A DNA stretch of 64,000 nucleotides from Streptomyces sp. NBC_01317 (GCF_035961655.1 NZ_CP108393.1:6185001-6249000); one strand, 5' to 3'. Shown: positions 17,301 to 28,838, counted from the stretch's first letter. Notes: generated from the letters alone by a model not told the origin. A program made the numbers and translations.

Positions 17301-18737
17301 ATGCCCCCACATGCGATATCAGCGCCCGCCGAGAACGGGACCACCCCCCCACCCCCCGCGCACCGCGACGGAAACGTATTGCGCTGGCTCGGCGCCTACA
17401 CCGCGTCGATGGTCGGCAGCAACGTCTACTTCGTGGCCCTCGCCTGGGCCGCCGCCCGGACCGGCAGCCCCGCTCAGGCCGGCCTGGTCCTCGCCGTCGG
17501 ATCGGTGCCCCGCGCCGCGCTGATGCTCGGCGGCGGAGTGGTCGCGGACCGCTTCGGACCCCGCCTGGTGGTCATCGGCAGCGACGCGGCACGCTGCGTC
17601 TTCATCCTCGGCATGGCGGCCGTGCTGATGTTCATCAGCCCCTCCGTCTGGCTGCTGGCCACGGTCGCGCTCGTCTTCGGCGCGGTCGACGCGCTGTTCC
17701 TGCCGGCGGTCGGCGCGCTGCCGCCCCGGATCACCGCCCCCGGCCAACTGGTCAGGGTGCAGGGCATGAGCGGGCTCGCCACCCGTTTCGCCAACGTCGC
17801 GGGAGCGCCGATCGGCGGTCTGACGGTGGCCATCGGCGGCTCGGCGTCGGCCTTCACCGCGGCGGGCGTGTTGTTCGCGGTGTCGCTGCCGCTGCTCCTG
17901 AGCGTACGGATCGGCGGGCTGCCCGGTGCGCAGGGTGAGAAGGGGGACCGGGGCGCCGACGACGAGCACGCCGAGGAGACCGTGACGGCGGGGGAGGAGA
18001 GCCCCGTACCGCACGACGTGATCCCGGGGCCGCGCGACGGCGCTGACGCGCGTAGAGAGCGGGCGGAAGAGGCCGGGGCGGCCCCGGGTGCGGAGAAGCG
18101 GACGGGCGGGGCGGACGCCGCGTCCCCCGGCGCCGGCCGCGCACTCCTCGACGGCCTGCGCTACATCCGCCACCACCGCGTCCTCGCCCCGCTGATCCTC
18201 GTCAGCGCCATCACCCAGCTGGGTTTCGTGGGACCCCTCAACATCGGCCTCGTCCTGGTGTCCGAGGAGCGCGGATGGGGTGCGTCGGGCCTGGGCTGGA
18301 TCATCGCCGCGTTCAGCGCGGGCGCCGCCGGGGCCTCGCTGCTGCTGACGGTCCGCGGCCGGGTCCCCCGGGCCGGATTTGTCATGTGCGCTTCTACGAT
18401 CGTCGGCTCGGTCGCCATCGCCTGCATCGCGTACGCCCCGTCGGTGGCCCTCGCCTCCGTCGCCGCCGTCTGCGTCGGACTGCTCGCGGGCCTGGGCGGC
18501 GCGCTGTCCGCAGCGCTCGTCCAGACCCAGACGGAACCGGGCTACCTGGGCCGGGTCACCTCGGTCTCGACGCTCTTCGGCCTGGGCATCGCCCCGCTCG
18601 TCTACCCGGTCATGGGCGTGGCCATCGGCGCCTGGGGCTCAGGACCGGTGTTCGTGGCCAGCGCGGCACTCTGCGCGGCGGGCACGACGTTCGGGCTGTG
18701 CGTCAAGCAGCTCCGCCTGGCCGAACTGCCCACCTGA
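17301..18737 (+). CDS. MFS transporter (drug-efflux type)
   Basis: This 478-aa protein has about 12 hydrophobic segments in two halves. The first half carries the MFS loop motif [12 protein letters not shown] near residue 75. The halves are joined by an unusually long hydrophilic loop (~residues 212-283), rich in Gly, Glu, Ala and Asp, far above the usual 30-50 residues. The second half starts [19 protein letters not shown], as in the macrolide-efflux/enterobactin-exporter branch. GAGAGG at 17284-17290 sits 10 nt before ATG 17301, which I prefer over TTG 17295. The upstream ArsR-type gene is the likely regulator; substrate unknown. Confidence 0.88.
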   Translation: MPPHAISAPAENGTTPPPPAHRDGNVLRWLGAYTASMVGSNVYFVALAWAAARTGSPAQAGLVLAVGSVPRAALMLGGGVVADRFGPRLVVIGSDAARCVFILGMAAVLMFISPSVWLLATVALVFGAVDALFLPAVGALPPRITAPGQLVRVQGMSGLATRFANVAGAPIGGLTVAIGGSASAFTAAGVLFAVSLPLLLSVRIGGLPGAQGEKGDRGADDEHAEETVTAGEESPVPHDVIPGPRDGADARRERAEEAGAAPGAEKRTGGADAASPGAGRALLDGLRYIRHHRVLAPLILVSAITQLGFVGPLNIGLVLVSEERGWGASGLGWIIAAFSAGAAGASLLLTVRGRVPRAGFVMCASTIVGSVAIACIAYAPSVALASVAAVCVGLLAGLGGALSAALVQTQTEPGYLGRVTSVSTLFGLGIAPLVYPVMGVAIGAWGSGPVFVASAALCAAGTTFGLCVKQLRLAELPT

Positions 18738-18754
18738 CCCCCGGCCGTCCTGCC

Positions 18755-18778
18755 GCCGGGCGCCCCAGGGCGCCCGGC
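18755..18778. terminator. Hairpin terminator between convergent genes
   Basis: A perfect 10-bp GC-rich stem (18755-18764 with 18769-18778) has a CCAG loop. It follows the MFS gene and precedes the stop of the gene on the opposite strand. Confidence 0.75.
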
Positions 18779-18804
18779 CAGGGGGCGTCCTGCTGACGAT
18801 CCTG

Positions 18805-18870
18805 GACGCCCGCCCCCGTACAACCGGGCGACGCCCGTTCCCGTACAGCCGACGCCCGTTCCCGTACAAC
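18805..18870. repeat. Short 21-bp tandem repeat
   Basis: Two near-identical 21-bp units (18829-18849 and 18850-18870, core GACGCCCGTTCCCGTACA) follow a degenerate third (around 18805-18824). It lies in the gap between the MFS gene and the opposite-strand gene. Confidence 0.75.
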
Positions 18871-18879
18871 CGACCGCCC

Positions 18880-19512
18880 TCAGATGCCCAACTTCGCTTC
18901 CAGCACCCGCGTCACCGCGTCCTTGTCGCCCTCCACCTGCACGTCCGCCGCGGCCTGGCGCCCCGAGAGGAACAGCAGCAGCTCGCCCGGCTCGCCCGTG
19001 ACCGTCACCACCGGCGCGCCCTTGCGGGCCACCGCCGTCCGGCCGTCCGTCCGCCGCAGCACCAGACCCGCCGGGGACTTGCGCCCCATCAGCCGGGCGC
19101 CCTTCTCCAGCCGCGACCACAGCGAGTCCGCGAAGACCCGGTCCAGCTCGCGCGGAGTCCAGTCGGGCTGCGCCCGCCGGACGTCCTCGGCGTGGATGTA
19201 GAACTCCGAGGTGTTCGCCGCCTCGTCGAGCTGCTTGATGGAGAAGGGGGACATCTTCGGCGGTCCCGTACGGATCAGCTCGATCAGCTCCTCGTACGGC
19301 TTCGCGGCGAATTCGCCCTGGACCCGGTCCAGCCGGTTCTTGAGCGCGGGCAGCATCGTTCCCCCCGCCGCGTCGAGCCGGCGCTCACGCACCACCACAT
19401 GAGCGGCCAGGTCCCGGGCGGTCCAGCCGTCGCAGAGGGTCGGCGCCTCGGGGCCCGCGGTCTCCAACAGGTCGGCGAGCAGAAGTCGTTCACGCTTTGC
19501 ATGGGTCGACAT
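18880..19512 (-). CDS. TIGR03085-type DinB/MDMPI-fold protein
   Basis: This 210-aa protein looks like the maleylpyruvate isomerase/DinB superfamily branch named TIGR03085. It has a four-helix N-terminal bundle with conserved His ([38 protein letters not shown]) that can bind a divalent metal, and a C-terminal beta-rich domain ([20 protein letters not shown]) like SCP2-type domains. Some family members use mycothiol, the actinobacterial thiol; this one's substrate is unknown. ATG 19512 gives [16 protein letters not shown]. It is divergent from hisI, 84 bp apart. Confidence 0.83.
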   Translation of the reverse strand: MSTHAKRERLLLADLLETAGPEAPTLCDGWTARDLAAHVVVRERRLDAAGGTMLPALKNRLDRVQGEFAAKPYEELIELIRTGPPKMSPFSIKQLDEAANTSEFYIHAEDVRRAQPDWTPRELDRVFADSLWSRLEKGARLMGRKSPAGLVLRRTDGRTAVARKGAPVVTVTGEPGELLLFLSGRQAAADVQVEGDKDAVTRVLEAKLGI

Positions 19513-19596
19513 GTCCGCAAGGGTACGGCCGCCCCCGCCCGTCCGCCCAGTGGACTCCCCTCCCGCGAGCCCGCCCGGGCGCGGCACAATGGCCGT

Positions 19597-19974
19597 ATGA
19601 GCAGCACGACCGCGGAGCCGGGACCGACCGGCGGCCTCGACCCCGCCATCGCCGACCGCCTCAAGCGCAGCGCCGACGGACTGATCCCGGCCATCGCCCA
19701 GCAGTTCGACACCGGCGAGGTGCTGATGCTCGGCTGGATGGATGACGAGGCCCTGCACCGCACCCTCACCACGGGCCGCTGCACCTACTGGTCCCGCAGC
19801 CGCCGGGAGTACTGGGTCAAGGGCGACACCTCCGGCCACGTCCAGCACGTGAAGTCCGTCGCCCTGGACTGCGACGCGGACACCGTCCTTGTCCAGGTCG
19901 ACCAGGTCGGCGCCGCCTGCCACACCGGGGCCCGCACCTGCTTCGACGAGGACGTCCTGCCGCTCGGCCGGTGA
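19597..19974 (+). CDS. hisI: Phosphoribosyl-AMP cyclohydrolase
   Basis: HisI opens the purine ring of PR-AMP, the third step of histidine synthesis. The 125-aa product carries [20 protein letters not shown], the conserved [19 protein letters not shown], the metal-binding cluster [12 protein letters not shown] and the cysteines in [12 protein letters not shown]. It is monofunctional, without a fused HisE. ATG 19597 gives MSSTTAEPG. It is apart from the main his operon and 87 bp before trpE; a hairpin between them probably separates transcripts. Confidence 0.96.
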   Translation: MSSTTAEPGPTGGLDPAIADRLKRSADGLIPAIAQQFDTGEVLMLGWMDDEALHRTLTTGRCTYWSRSRREYWVKGDTSGHVQHVKSVALDCDADTVLVQVDQVGAACHTGARTCFDEDVLPLGR

Positions 19975-19990
19975 GGCGGCCCCCCCACAC

Positions 19991-20024
19991 GCGGGCACTC
20001 CCCGGCACCACGCGGGGAGCCCGC
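19991..20024. terminator. Hairpin between hisI and trpE
   Basis: The stem CTCCCCG/CGGGGAG (19998-20004 with 20013-20019) is extended by GCGGG/CCCGC (19991-19995 with 20020-20024) with a 2-nt bulge. It could terminate hisI or attenuate trpE. No Trp-rich leader peptide is seen here, which argues for a terminator. Confidence 0.6.
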
Positions 20025-20061
20025 GCAGCCCGTGAAGAGCCAACGAGTAGGGTCAGCGGCC

Positions 20062-21588
<1,527 letters not shown>

Positions 21589-21591
21589 GGG

Positions 21592-21636
21592 CCCGGGGTT
21601 CCGGCGGGCCCGGTCGGGGACCGCCGGAACCCCGGG
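21592..21636. terminator. Strong hairpin terminator after trpE
   Basis: A perfect 16-bp stem (21592-21607 with 21621-21636) with a 13-nt loop begins 3 bp after the trpE stop. Confidence 0.85.
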
Positions 21637-21673
21637 ACGGCGGCACGAAAGGCCCGTAAGGGATAGTGGTGGG

Positions 21674-22357
21674 GTGAGTGCCGTCCCCGTACCCCAGCCC
21701 CGCGCCGCCGTCCCGGTGTCCACCGACGCCGCGAGCAGCCGCCGCAGTCTCGCCGTCGCCCTCCTTCTCGGCGCCGCGGGCGCCGCCGTCGTCCTGATCG
21801 CCTCCGGCCAGGTCTGGTCCCGGGGCACCGCGTCGGTGGGCGGTGGCAGCGTGCCCCTCTCGGCCGACGGCCGTGACGTCACCGGTGTGCCCGCCGCCCT
21901 CGCCGTCGTGGGCCTGGCCGCCCTCGTCGCCGTGTTCGCCGTCCGCAGCGGAGGGCGCCTGCTCGTCTCCCTGCTGCTCACGCTGAGCGGCGCGGGCGCC
22001 GCCGCGACCGCCTTCCTCGGCGCGTCCGACAGCTCCGCCCTGGACGAGAAGGCCGCGACGACGGTCGGCGACAGCTCCGCGACCATCGGCGACGTCCTGA
22101 CCCACACGGCCTGGCCGTACGTCACCGCCGTCGCCGGGGTCCTCATCCTGCTCGCCGGCCTGCTCTCCCTGCGGTACGGGAAGCAGTGGCCCGCCATGTC
22201 GGGGCGCTACGAACGCGAGGGCGTGCCCCGGGCCGGCGGCGGGAGCGGCGCCGTGCGCGGGGGCCCGGCCAGGCCCGCGCCCGTCGTGGACCCCGACCGG
22301 CCCGAGGACCTGTGGAAGGCGCTGGACCGGGGCGAGGACCCGACGCGGGAGACGTGA
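21674..22357 (+). CDS. Trp-region membrane protein (TIGR02234-like)
   Basis: This 227-aa protein has four predicted membrane helices: SLAVALLLGAAGAAVVLIAS, VPAALAVVGLAALVAVFAV, LLVSLLLTLSGAGAAATAFL and AWPYVTAVAGVLILLAGLLS. A W-S/R-G stretch (GQVWSRGTA) follows helix 1, and the C-terminal tail is hydrophilic. It matches the actinobacterial family known as trp-region conserved hypothetical membrane protein, which lies between trpE and trpC. Start GTG 21674. Position suggests a role near tryptophan metabolism or transport, but no function is established. Confidence 0.82.
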   Translation: MSAVPVPQPRAAVPVSTDAASSRRSLAVALLLGAAGAAVVLIASGQVWSRGTASVGGGSVPLSADGRDVTGVPAALAVVGLAALVAVFAVRSGGRLLVSLLLTLSGAGAAATAFLGASDSSALDEKAATTVGDSSATIGDVLTHTAWPYVTAVAGVLILLAGLLSLRYGKQWPAMSGRYEREGVPRAGGGSGAVRGGPARPAPVVDPDRPEDLWKALDRGEDPTRET

Positions 22358-22443
22358 CCCCCCGCGCCGGGATGGACCGCACATGCGGGACAATGGCGCT
22401 GAGCGTCCGACTCACACAGCGCAACACCAACGAGGAGCAACTC

Positions 22444-22749
22444 ATGGCGGGCACCAGCCACGGACACACCCCGGCCGCCTGGACCGGCGTCACCATCGCG
22501 TTCATCGGGTTCTGCGTCGGCGGGGTCTTCACGGTGACGGCGGACCCGGTCGGGTTCTGGGTCGGCATCGGGGTCGTCCTGCTCGGCGGCGTGGTCGGCC
22601 TCGGGATGAAGTTCATGGGTCTCGGCATGCCCCAGGAGTCCACGGAGCAGGCGCGCGCCAGGGCCGAGGCCGGGCGGGCGCAGGTCGAGGGGGCCAACGC
22701 CGCCGACGGCGGCGACAAGGCCGACGACAAGACCCACCAGACCGTCTGA
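22444..22749 (+). CDS. HGxxPAAW-motif small membrane protein
   Basis: A 101-aa protein with HGHTPAAW at residues 6-13, the defining motif of this actinobacterial family. Two membrane helices follow (TIAFIGFCVGGVFTVTA and FWVGIGVVLLGGVVGLGMKF), then an acidic and Lys-containing soluble tail. GAGGAG lies at good spacing before ATG 22444. It lies between trpE and trpC with two other membrane genes; function unknown. Confidence 0.85.
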   Translation: MAGTSHGHTPAAWTGVTIAFIGFCVGGVFTVTADPVGFWVGIGVVLLGGVVGLGMKFMGLGMPQESTEQARARAEAGRAQVEGANAADGGDKADDKTHQTV

Positions 22750-22874
22750 CAGGCGTCTCCCGCCTCCCTCCGGCACGGGTGGCACCGACGCGGCCCGGCA
22801 GGTCCGGGTCGCGTCCCCCCCCCGCCGGCCGGTTCCTCACCACTGTCCCGCGCGGCGGCTGCCACAATCACCGG

Positions 22875-23456
22875 GTGGATGCCATGTCAGTCCCCTCCGC
22901 ACCGGTTCCGGCGGGCTCCGAGCCGTCGGCCGGGCAGGCCCGTCCCGCCCCCGCCGTCCCGCCGGGCATCCACGCGGCTCCGCAGGCCCCTCCCGCTCCG
23001 GCCTTCCCGCCGGGCACGTACGCCGCTCCGCCGCCCGGACCGCCCGCTGCCTCGCTCGTACGGCGTCTCCTCGCCCCGGCCGGCTCCCTGGCCGCCGTCG
23101 CCGGGGCCTTCACGTACGTCGGGCTGATCGACCCGAACCACCCCGGCCACTACCCGGTCTGCCCGCTCTTCGCCCTCACCGGTCTCTACTGCCCCGGCTG
23201 CGGCGGGTTGCGCAGCGCCCACGCCCTCGCCCACGGCGACCTGGTCACCGCCTTCGGCGACAACGCGCTGGCCGTCCTCGGGTACGGGGTGGCCGCCGCG
23301 CTCTGGGTGCTCTGGACGGTCTCGTCCGTACGGGCCAGGACCCGGCTCCCGCTGCCCGTCCCGCGCCGTCCGGCCGTGTGGTGGGCCGTCGGCGGAGTCG
23401 TCCTGATCTTCACACTGATCAGAAACCTGCCGTTCGGCTCGTCGCTCGCTCCGTGA
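22875..23456 (+). CDS. DUF2752 membrane protein
   Basis: This 193-aa protein has a long Pro/Ala-rich N-terminal tail (residues 1-60), then three membrane segments. The conserved cysteine motif CPLFALTGLYCPGCGGLRS lies between the first two, followed by HALAHGDLVTAFGDNALAVLG. This CPxCGxxR pattern defines DUF2752. GTG 22875 or ATG 22884 could be the start. It is the third small membrane gene in the trpE-trpC interval; the paired cysteines suggest metal binding or a structural role, unproven. Confidence 0.82.
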   Translation: MDAMSVPSAPVPAGSEPSAGQARPAPAVPPGIHAAPQAPPAPAFPPGTYAAPPPGPPAASLVRRLLAPAGSLAAVAGAFTYVGLIDPNHPGHYPVCPLFALTGLYCPGCGGLRSAHALAHGDLVTAFGDNALAVLGYGVAAALWVLWTVSSVRARTRLPLPVPRRPAVWWAVGGVVLIFTLIRNLPFGSSLAP

Positions 23457-23554
23457 AGGCCCAGGTCGTGGCAGGCTCGGGTAGCCGGATGCGGGTCCTG
23501 GGACGAGTTCCGGATAGCATCGATATGGCTGATCCTGATTCAGTCGGGCTCGAC

Positions 23555-23573
23555 CGGCCGACCTCCTCGGCCG
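23555..23573. promoter_or_regulatory. Hairpin in the trpC leader
   Basis: A 7-bp stem CGGCCGA/TCGGCCG with a CCTCC loop lies 37 bp before the trpC start. It may affect translation of trpC. No Trp codon run is found in the leader, so classical attenuation is not supported. Confidence 0.35.
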
Positions 23574-23609
23574 ACCTGATCACAACCCTCCCGGAAGGGG
23601 GCCGCTCCC

Positions 23610-24419
23610 GTGAGTGTGCTCGACGAGATCATCGACGGCGTGCGCGCCGACCTCGCGGAGCGGCAGGCCCGGGTGAGCCTTGACGAGCTCAAGGAGCGCG
23701 CCGCCAAGGCCCCCGCGGCGAAGGACGCCCTCGCCGCGCTGCGCGGTGAAGGGGTCCACGTGATCTGCGAGGTGAAGCGCTCCAGCCCCTCGAAGGGCGC
23801 GCTCGCCGCGATCGCCGACCCGGCCGGGCTCGCCGCCGACTACGAGGCGGGCGGCGCGGCCGTCATCTCCGTACTGACCGAAAAGCGCCGCTTCGGCGGG
23901 TCGCTGGCCGACCTGGAGGCCGTCAGGGCCCGGGTCGACATCCCGGTCCTGCGCAAGGACTTCATCGTCACCTCGTACCAGCTGTGGGAGGCGCGTGCCT
24001 ACGGCGCTGACCTGGTGCTGCTCATCGTCTCGGCGCTGGAGCAGGACGCGCTGGTGTCGCTCATCGAGCGCGCCGAGTCGATCGGGCTGACCCCGCTCGT
24101 GGAGGTCCACGACGAGGACGAGGTCGAGCGGGCGGTCGCCGCCGGAGCGAAGATCATCGGCGTCAACGCACGTGATCTCAAGACGCTCAAGGTCGACCGC
24201 GGCACGTTCGAGCGGGTCGCCCCCGAGATCCCGGTCGGCATCGTGAAGATCGCCGAGTCGGGGGTGCGCGGGCCGCACGACCTGATCGCGTACGCCAACG
24301 CCGGGGCCGACGCGGTCCTCGTCGGCGAGTCGCTGGTCACCGGCCGCGACCCGAAGTCGGCGGTGGCCGACCTGGTCGCCGCCGGGGCCCACCCGGCGCT
24401 GCGGCACGGAAGGGACTGA
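23610..24419 (+). CDS. trpC: Indole-3-glycerol phosphate synthase
   Basis: TrpC cyclises CdRP to indole-3-glycerol phosphate. The 269-aa barrel shows [12 protein letters not shown] with the catalytic Lys, [40 protein letters not shown] with the second Lys, [25 protein letters not shown] and [10 protein letters not shown]. The start is GTG with GGAAGGGGG nearby upstream. It heads the trpC-trpM-trpB-trpA cluster; trpM follows after 7 bp. Confidence 0.97.
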   Translation: MSVLDEIIDGVRADLAERQARVSLDELKERAAKAPAAKDALAALRGEGVHVICEVKRSSPSKGALAAIADPAGLAADYEAGGAAVISVLTEKRRFGGSLADLEAVRARVDIPVLRKDFIVTSYQLWEARAYGADLVLLIVSALEQDALVSLIERAESIGLTPLVEVHDEDEVERAVAAGAKIIGVNARDLKTLKVDRGTFERVAPEIPVGIVKIAESGVRGPHDLIAYANAGADAVLVGESLVTGRDPKSAVADLVAAGAHPALRHGRD

Positions 24420-24426
24420 CCCCACC

Positions 24427-24618
24427 GTGTCCGACGCCGCCGCCATCGCTGTGCTGCGCAAGCTGCCGCTGCCGTCGCCCCACGCGCCCCTGGCGCGCGG
24501 GTGCCGGCCGCGCGGCTGCCGTGCGCCGGCGCGTCGGGTGCACGGACGGCGGGTGCGGTACGTGATCGGCGACGAGCCCGGTCAGGTCAACGGGATGCGA
24601 TGGCGCGGCGGTCGCTGA
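24427..24618 (+). CDS. trpM: TrpM-like small basic protein
   Basis: A 63-aa Arg-rich protein (MSDAAAIAVLRKLPLPSPHAP...) with three Cys or near-Cys turns (RGCRPRGCRAP) and no membrane helix. Its place between trpC and trpB matches the streptomycete trpX/trpM gene, reported in S. coelicolor as a small modulator of tryptophan synthesis and development. GTG 24427 lies 7 bp after the trpC stop. The symbol rests on position and size rather than a sequence match I can verify. Confidence 0.72.
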   Translation: MSDAAAIAVLRKLPLPSPHAPLARGCRPRGCRAPARRVHGRRVRYVIGDEPGQVNGMRWRGGR

Positions 24619-24633
24619 GACCGCAGTTGTCCA

Positions 24634-24651
24634 CCGGGCCGCGCGGCCCGG
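24634..24651. terminator. 18-bp perfect palindrome between trpM and trpB
   Basis: CCGGGCCGC/GCGGCCCGG sits in the 129-bp gap. With no loop it is a weaker hairpin; it could cause partial termination or processing between trpCM and trpBA. Confidence 0.4.
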
Positions 24652-24747
24652 GCGTGTCCGTGGAGGGGCGTCGTACGCCCGCACTTCCCGCTGACACCGC
24701 CCGCCCGGCGCCCGGATCCGCCCGTTGCTCCGAGGAGTCGTACCGGA

Positions 24748-26009
<1,262 letters not shown>

Positions 26010-26013
<4 letters not shown>

Positions 26014-26822
26014 GCGGGAACGTAGCGCTGCTCGACGCCGCACTGGCGGCGGCCAAGGCGGAGGACCGGGCCGCCCTCATCGCCTACCTGCCCGCCGGGT
26101 TCCCGACGGTGGACGGTGGCATCGCGGCGGTCAAGGCCGTCTTCGAGGGGGGCGCCGACATCGTCGAGGTCGGGCTGCCGCACAGCGACCCGGTGCTCGA
26201 CGGACCCGTCATCCAGACCGCCGACGACATCGCCCTCAAGGGCGGCGTCAGGATCGCGGACGTGATGCGCACGGTCCGTGAGGCGTACGAGGCGACCGGG
26301 AAACCGGTGCTCGTGATGACGTACTGGAACCCGATCGACCGCTACGGCGTCGAGCGGTTCACCGCCGAGCTGGCGGCGGCGGGCGGCGCCGGGTGCATCC
26401 TGCCCGACCTGCCGGTCCAGGAGTCCGCGCTGTGGCGCGAGCACGCGCAGAAGCAGGGCCTGGCCACGGTCTTCGTGGTCGCGCCCAGCAGCAAGGACCA
26501 GCGGCTCGCCGAGATCACGGCCGTGGGCAGCGGATTTGTCTACGCGGCCTCCCTGATGGGTGTGACCGGTACGCGCGTGTCGGTCGGCGCGCAGGCCCAG
26601 GACCTGGTGGTACGCACCCGCGCCACGACCGACCTGCCGGTCTGTGTGGGGCTCGGGGTGTCCGACGCCGCGCAGGCGGCCGAGGTCGCGGGCTTCGCCG
26701 ACGGGGTGATTGTCGGCTCCGCCTTCGTGAAGCGGATGCTGGACGCCCCCGACGCCGCGTCGGGCCTGGTCGCGGTGCGTGAGCTGGCGGCCGAGCTTGC
26801 CGCCGGTGTTCGCAAGCGCTGA
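26010..26822 (+). CDS. trpA: Tryptophan synthase alpha chain
   Basis: TrpA cleaves indole-3-glycerol phosphate to indole, which tunnels to TrpB. The 270-aa barrel has [13 protein letters not shown], the catalytic Glu in [60 protein letters not shown] and VGLGVSD...[13 protein letters not shown] 26010 overlaps the trpB TGA by 3 nt, giving translational coupling and equimolar chains. A palindromic terminator follows. Confidence 0.97.
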
Positions 26823-26855
26823 CGGGTGGCATAACCCGTAAGGGTGGACCTGGAG

Positions 26856-26883
26856 CCGGGGAGGTGCGTACGCACCTCCCCGG
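26856..26883. terminator. Perfect palindromic terminator after trpA
   Basis: A 28-bp perfect palindrome (13-bp arms CCGGGGAGGTGCG/CGCACCTCCCCGG with a TA centre) lies 33 bp after the trpA stop and is followed by TTCGTTG. Confidence 0.85.
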
Positions 26884-26898
26884 TTCGTTGCGCCCTGC

Positions 26899-27729
26899 GT
26901 GAGCGAGAAGAACCGTGAGGCAAGGCGGAGCGCGAGAGAGCGGCTCCAGCAGGAACGTGCGGCGGACAGGACCCGGGAGAAGCGCAAGCGGGTGCTGGTC
27001 GTCGCGTCGACGGTGGTCGGCGTGCTCGGGGTGGTCGCCGTGATCGGCGTGGTCGCCGCCAAGGCGGGCAAGGACGGCACCAGCGACGCCGCGGGCCCCG
27101 TGCTCGCCCCGTCCGGTGTCTCGGGCAAGGACGAGCTGGCGATCCCCGTGGGCGCGCCCGACGCGCCCTCCACGCTGACCGTGTGGGAGGACTTCCGCTG
27201 CCCGGCGTGCGCCCAGTTCGAGAACGCGTTCCGGGGCACCGTCCACGAGCTGGAGAACCAGGGCCAGCTCAAGGTCGAGTACCACCTCGCCACGATCATC
27301 GACGGCAACATGGGCGGCACGGGCTCGCTGCGCGCGGCCAACGCGGCCGCCTGCGCCCAGGACGTCGGCAAGTTCGCCCCGTACCACGACGAGCTGTACA
27401 AGAACCAGCCCGCGGAGACGGACGACGCCTTCGCGAAGAACAGCCGGCTGCTGGAGCTGGCGGGCAAGGTCGACGGCCTGGAGTCGGCGCCCGGCTTCCG
27501 CCAGTGCGTGCAGGGCGGCGACCACAACAACTGGGTGAACAAGTCGGCGGCGGCGTTCCGTACCGGCGGCTTCTCCGGGACGCCGACCGTGCTCCTGAAC
27601 GGGGAGGCGGTGTTCCCGAAGAAGGGCAACGAGAACATCACACCCGACAACCTGAAGAAGTGGGTGAAGGAGGCCAACCGGGGCAAGAAGCCCGGTACGG
27701 CACCGCCCGAGACCAGGTCGGTGGGCTGA
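26899..27729 (+). CDS. DsbA-family thiol-disulfide protein, membrane-anchored
   Basis: This 276-aa protein has a short charged cytoplasmic tail (1-31), one membrane helix (VLVVASTVVGVLGVVAVIGVV, about 32-52) and an extracytoplasmic thioredoxin-like domain. The active site is CPAC (WEDFRCPACAQFE, near residue 101), with the cis-Pro loop GGFSGTPTVLLNG near 230. It belongs to the Thioredoxin_4/DsbA-like group used by actinobacteria for disulfide formation in exported proteins. The start is GTG. The stop is followed by a hairpin; lgt comes next. Confidence 0.9.
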   Translation: MSEKNREARRSARERLQQERAADRTREKRKRVLVVASTVVGVLGVVAVIGVVAAKAGKDGTSDAAGPVLAPSGVSGKDELAIPVGAPDAPSTLTVWEDFRCPACAQFENAFRGTVHELENQGQLKVEYHLATIIDGNMGGTGSLRAANAAACAQDVGKFAPYHDELYKNQPAETDDAFAKNSRLLELAGKVDGLESAPGFRQCVQGGDHNNWVNKSAAAFRTGGFSGTPTVLLNGEAVFPKKGNENITPDNLKKWVKEANRGKKPGTAPPETRSVG

Positions 27730-27747
27730 CCTCGTTACCAGGAAGTT

Positions 27748-27778
27748 GCCGGGCGGGTCGGCGCAGGTCCCGCCCGGC
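27748..27778. terminator. Hairpin between the DsbA-like gene and lgt
   Basis: A perfect 10-bp stem GCCGGGCGGG/CCCGCCCGGC with an 11-nt loop starts 19 bp after the stop codon. It probably separates the two transcripts. Confidence 0.75.
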
Positions 27779-27798
27779 ACGGTACCGTCGGTTCTGCC

Positions 27799-28713
27799 AT
27801 GGAACTTGCCTACATTCCCAGCCCGTCGTCCGGTGTGCTCCATCTTGGACCGCTCCCGCTGCGCGGCTACGCGTTCTGCATCATCATCGGTGTCTTCGTC
27901 GCCGTCTGGTACGGCGGCAAGCGCTGGGTCGCCCGGGGCGGCAAAGCCGGCACCGTGGCCGACATCGCCGTCTGGGCGGTGCCCTTCGGCCTGGTCGGCG
28001 GGCGGCTCTACCACGTCATCACCGACTACCAGCTGTATTTCAGCGACGGTGAGAACTGGGTCGACGCCTTCAAGATCTGGGAGGGCGGCCTCGGGATCTG
28101 GGGCGCGATCGCGCTGGGCGCGGTGGGTGCCTGGATCGGCTGCCGGCGGCGGGGCATCCCGCTGCCCGCGTGGGCGGACGCGCTGGCGCCCGCGATCGCG
28201 TTCGCGCAGGCGATCGGGCGGTGGGGCAACTGGTTCAACCAGGAGCTGTACGGCAAGGAGACCGACGTGCCGTGGGCGCTCAAGATCTCCTCGGGGCCGA
28301 ACCGTGAGGCGGGCCTCTACCACCCGACGTTCCTGTACGAGTCGCTGTGGTGCGTCGGGGTGGCCCTGCTGGTCATCTGGGCCGACCGCCGCTTCAAGCT
28401 CGGGCACGGGCGGGCGTTCGCGCTGTACGTCGCGGCGTACTGCGTGGGGCGCTTCTGGATCGAGTACCTGCGGGTCGACGAGGCGCACCACATCCTGGGC
28501 CTGCGCCTGAACGACTGGACGGCGATCATCATCTTCGCGCTGGCGGTCACGTACATCGTGATCTCGTCGCGGCTCCGCCCCGGGCGGGAAGAGGTGGTGG
28601 AGCCGGACCGCGACGAGTCGGCGAAGCCGGTGACCTCGGAGTCTTCGGAGCCGGAGGACGCGGAGCCGACCGACGCGGACGCCGACGCGGCGGACGCGAA
28701 GACGACGACCTGA
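27799..28713 (+). CDS. lgt: Prolipoprotein diacylglyceryl transferase
   Basis: Lgt transfers diacylglycerol from phosphatidylglycerol to the lipobox cysteine of preprolipoproteins. The 304-aa protein has about seven membrane helices, the signature GRWGNWFNQELYG (near residue 141), VGGRLYHV with the conserved Arg, and the YCVGRFWIEYLRVDEAH block. The C-terminal ~35 residues are an acidic Glu/Asp/Ala/Thr tail, as is common in actinobacterial Lgt. It ends just before a repeat hairpin that can act as its terminator. Confidence 0.96.
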   Translation: MELAYIPSPSSGVLHLGPLPLRGYAFCIIIGVFVAVWYGGKRWVARGGKAGTVADIAVWAVPFGLVGGRLYHVITDYQLYFSDGENWVDAFKIWEGGLGIWGAIALGAVGAWIGCRRRGIPLPAWADALAPAIAFAQAIGRWGNWFNQELYGKETDVPWALKISSGPNREAGLYHPTFLYESLWCVGVALLVIWADRRFKLGHGRAFALYVAAYCVGRFWIEYLRVDEAHHILGLRLNDWTAIIIFALAVTYIVISSRLRPGREEVVEPDRDESAKPVTSESSEPEDAEPTDADADAADAKTTT

Positions 28714-28735
28714 CGCGACCTGGCGGTCGCGCTTT

Positions 28736-28780
28736 GTCCTCAATCGCCGGACGGGCTTGAAACAGCCCGTCCGGCGATTG
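28736..28780. terminator. Repeat pair forming a perfect hairpin
   Basis: A direct repeat copy (28736-28757) faces an inverted partial copy (28764-28780). CAATCGCCGGACGGGCT and its complement pair over 17 bp around the 6-nt loop TGAAAC. It lies between convergent genes (lgt + and the CitE-like gene -), so it is a likely bidirectional terminator built from the dispersed repeat. Confidence 0.85.
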
Positions 28781-28816
28781 TCGTCCCGCACCCTGACGAT
28801 CAGGGCAGCCACATCA

Positions 28817-28838
28817 AGCCCGTCCGGCGATTGAGGAC
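28817..28838 (-). repeat. Inverted copy of the CAATCGCCGGACGGGCT repeat
   Basis: A full-length reverse-complement copy lies 37 bp beyond the hairpin and 50 bp from the stop of the opposite-strand gene. Confidence 0.9.

Noticed and set aside
23525..23683. A small frame upstream of trpC as a Trp attenuator leader peptide
   Set aside because: The peptide has no Trp run and the frame runs past the trpC start; no antiterminator structure is evident.
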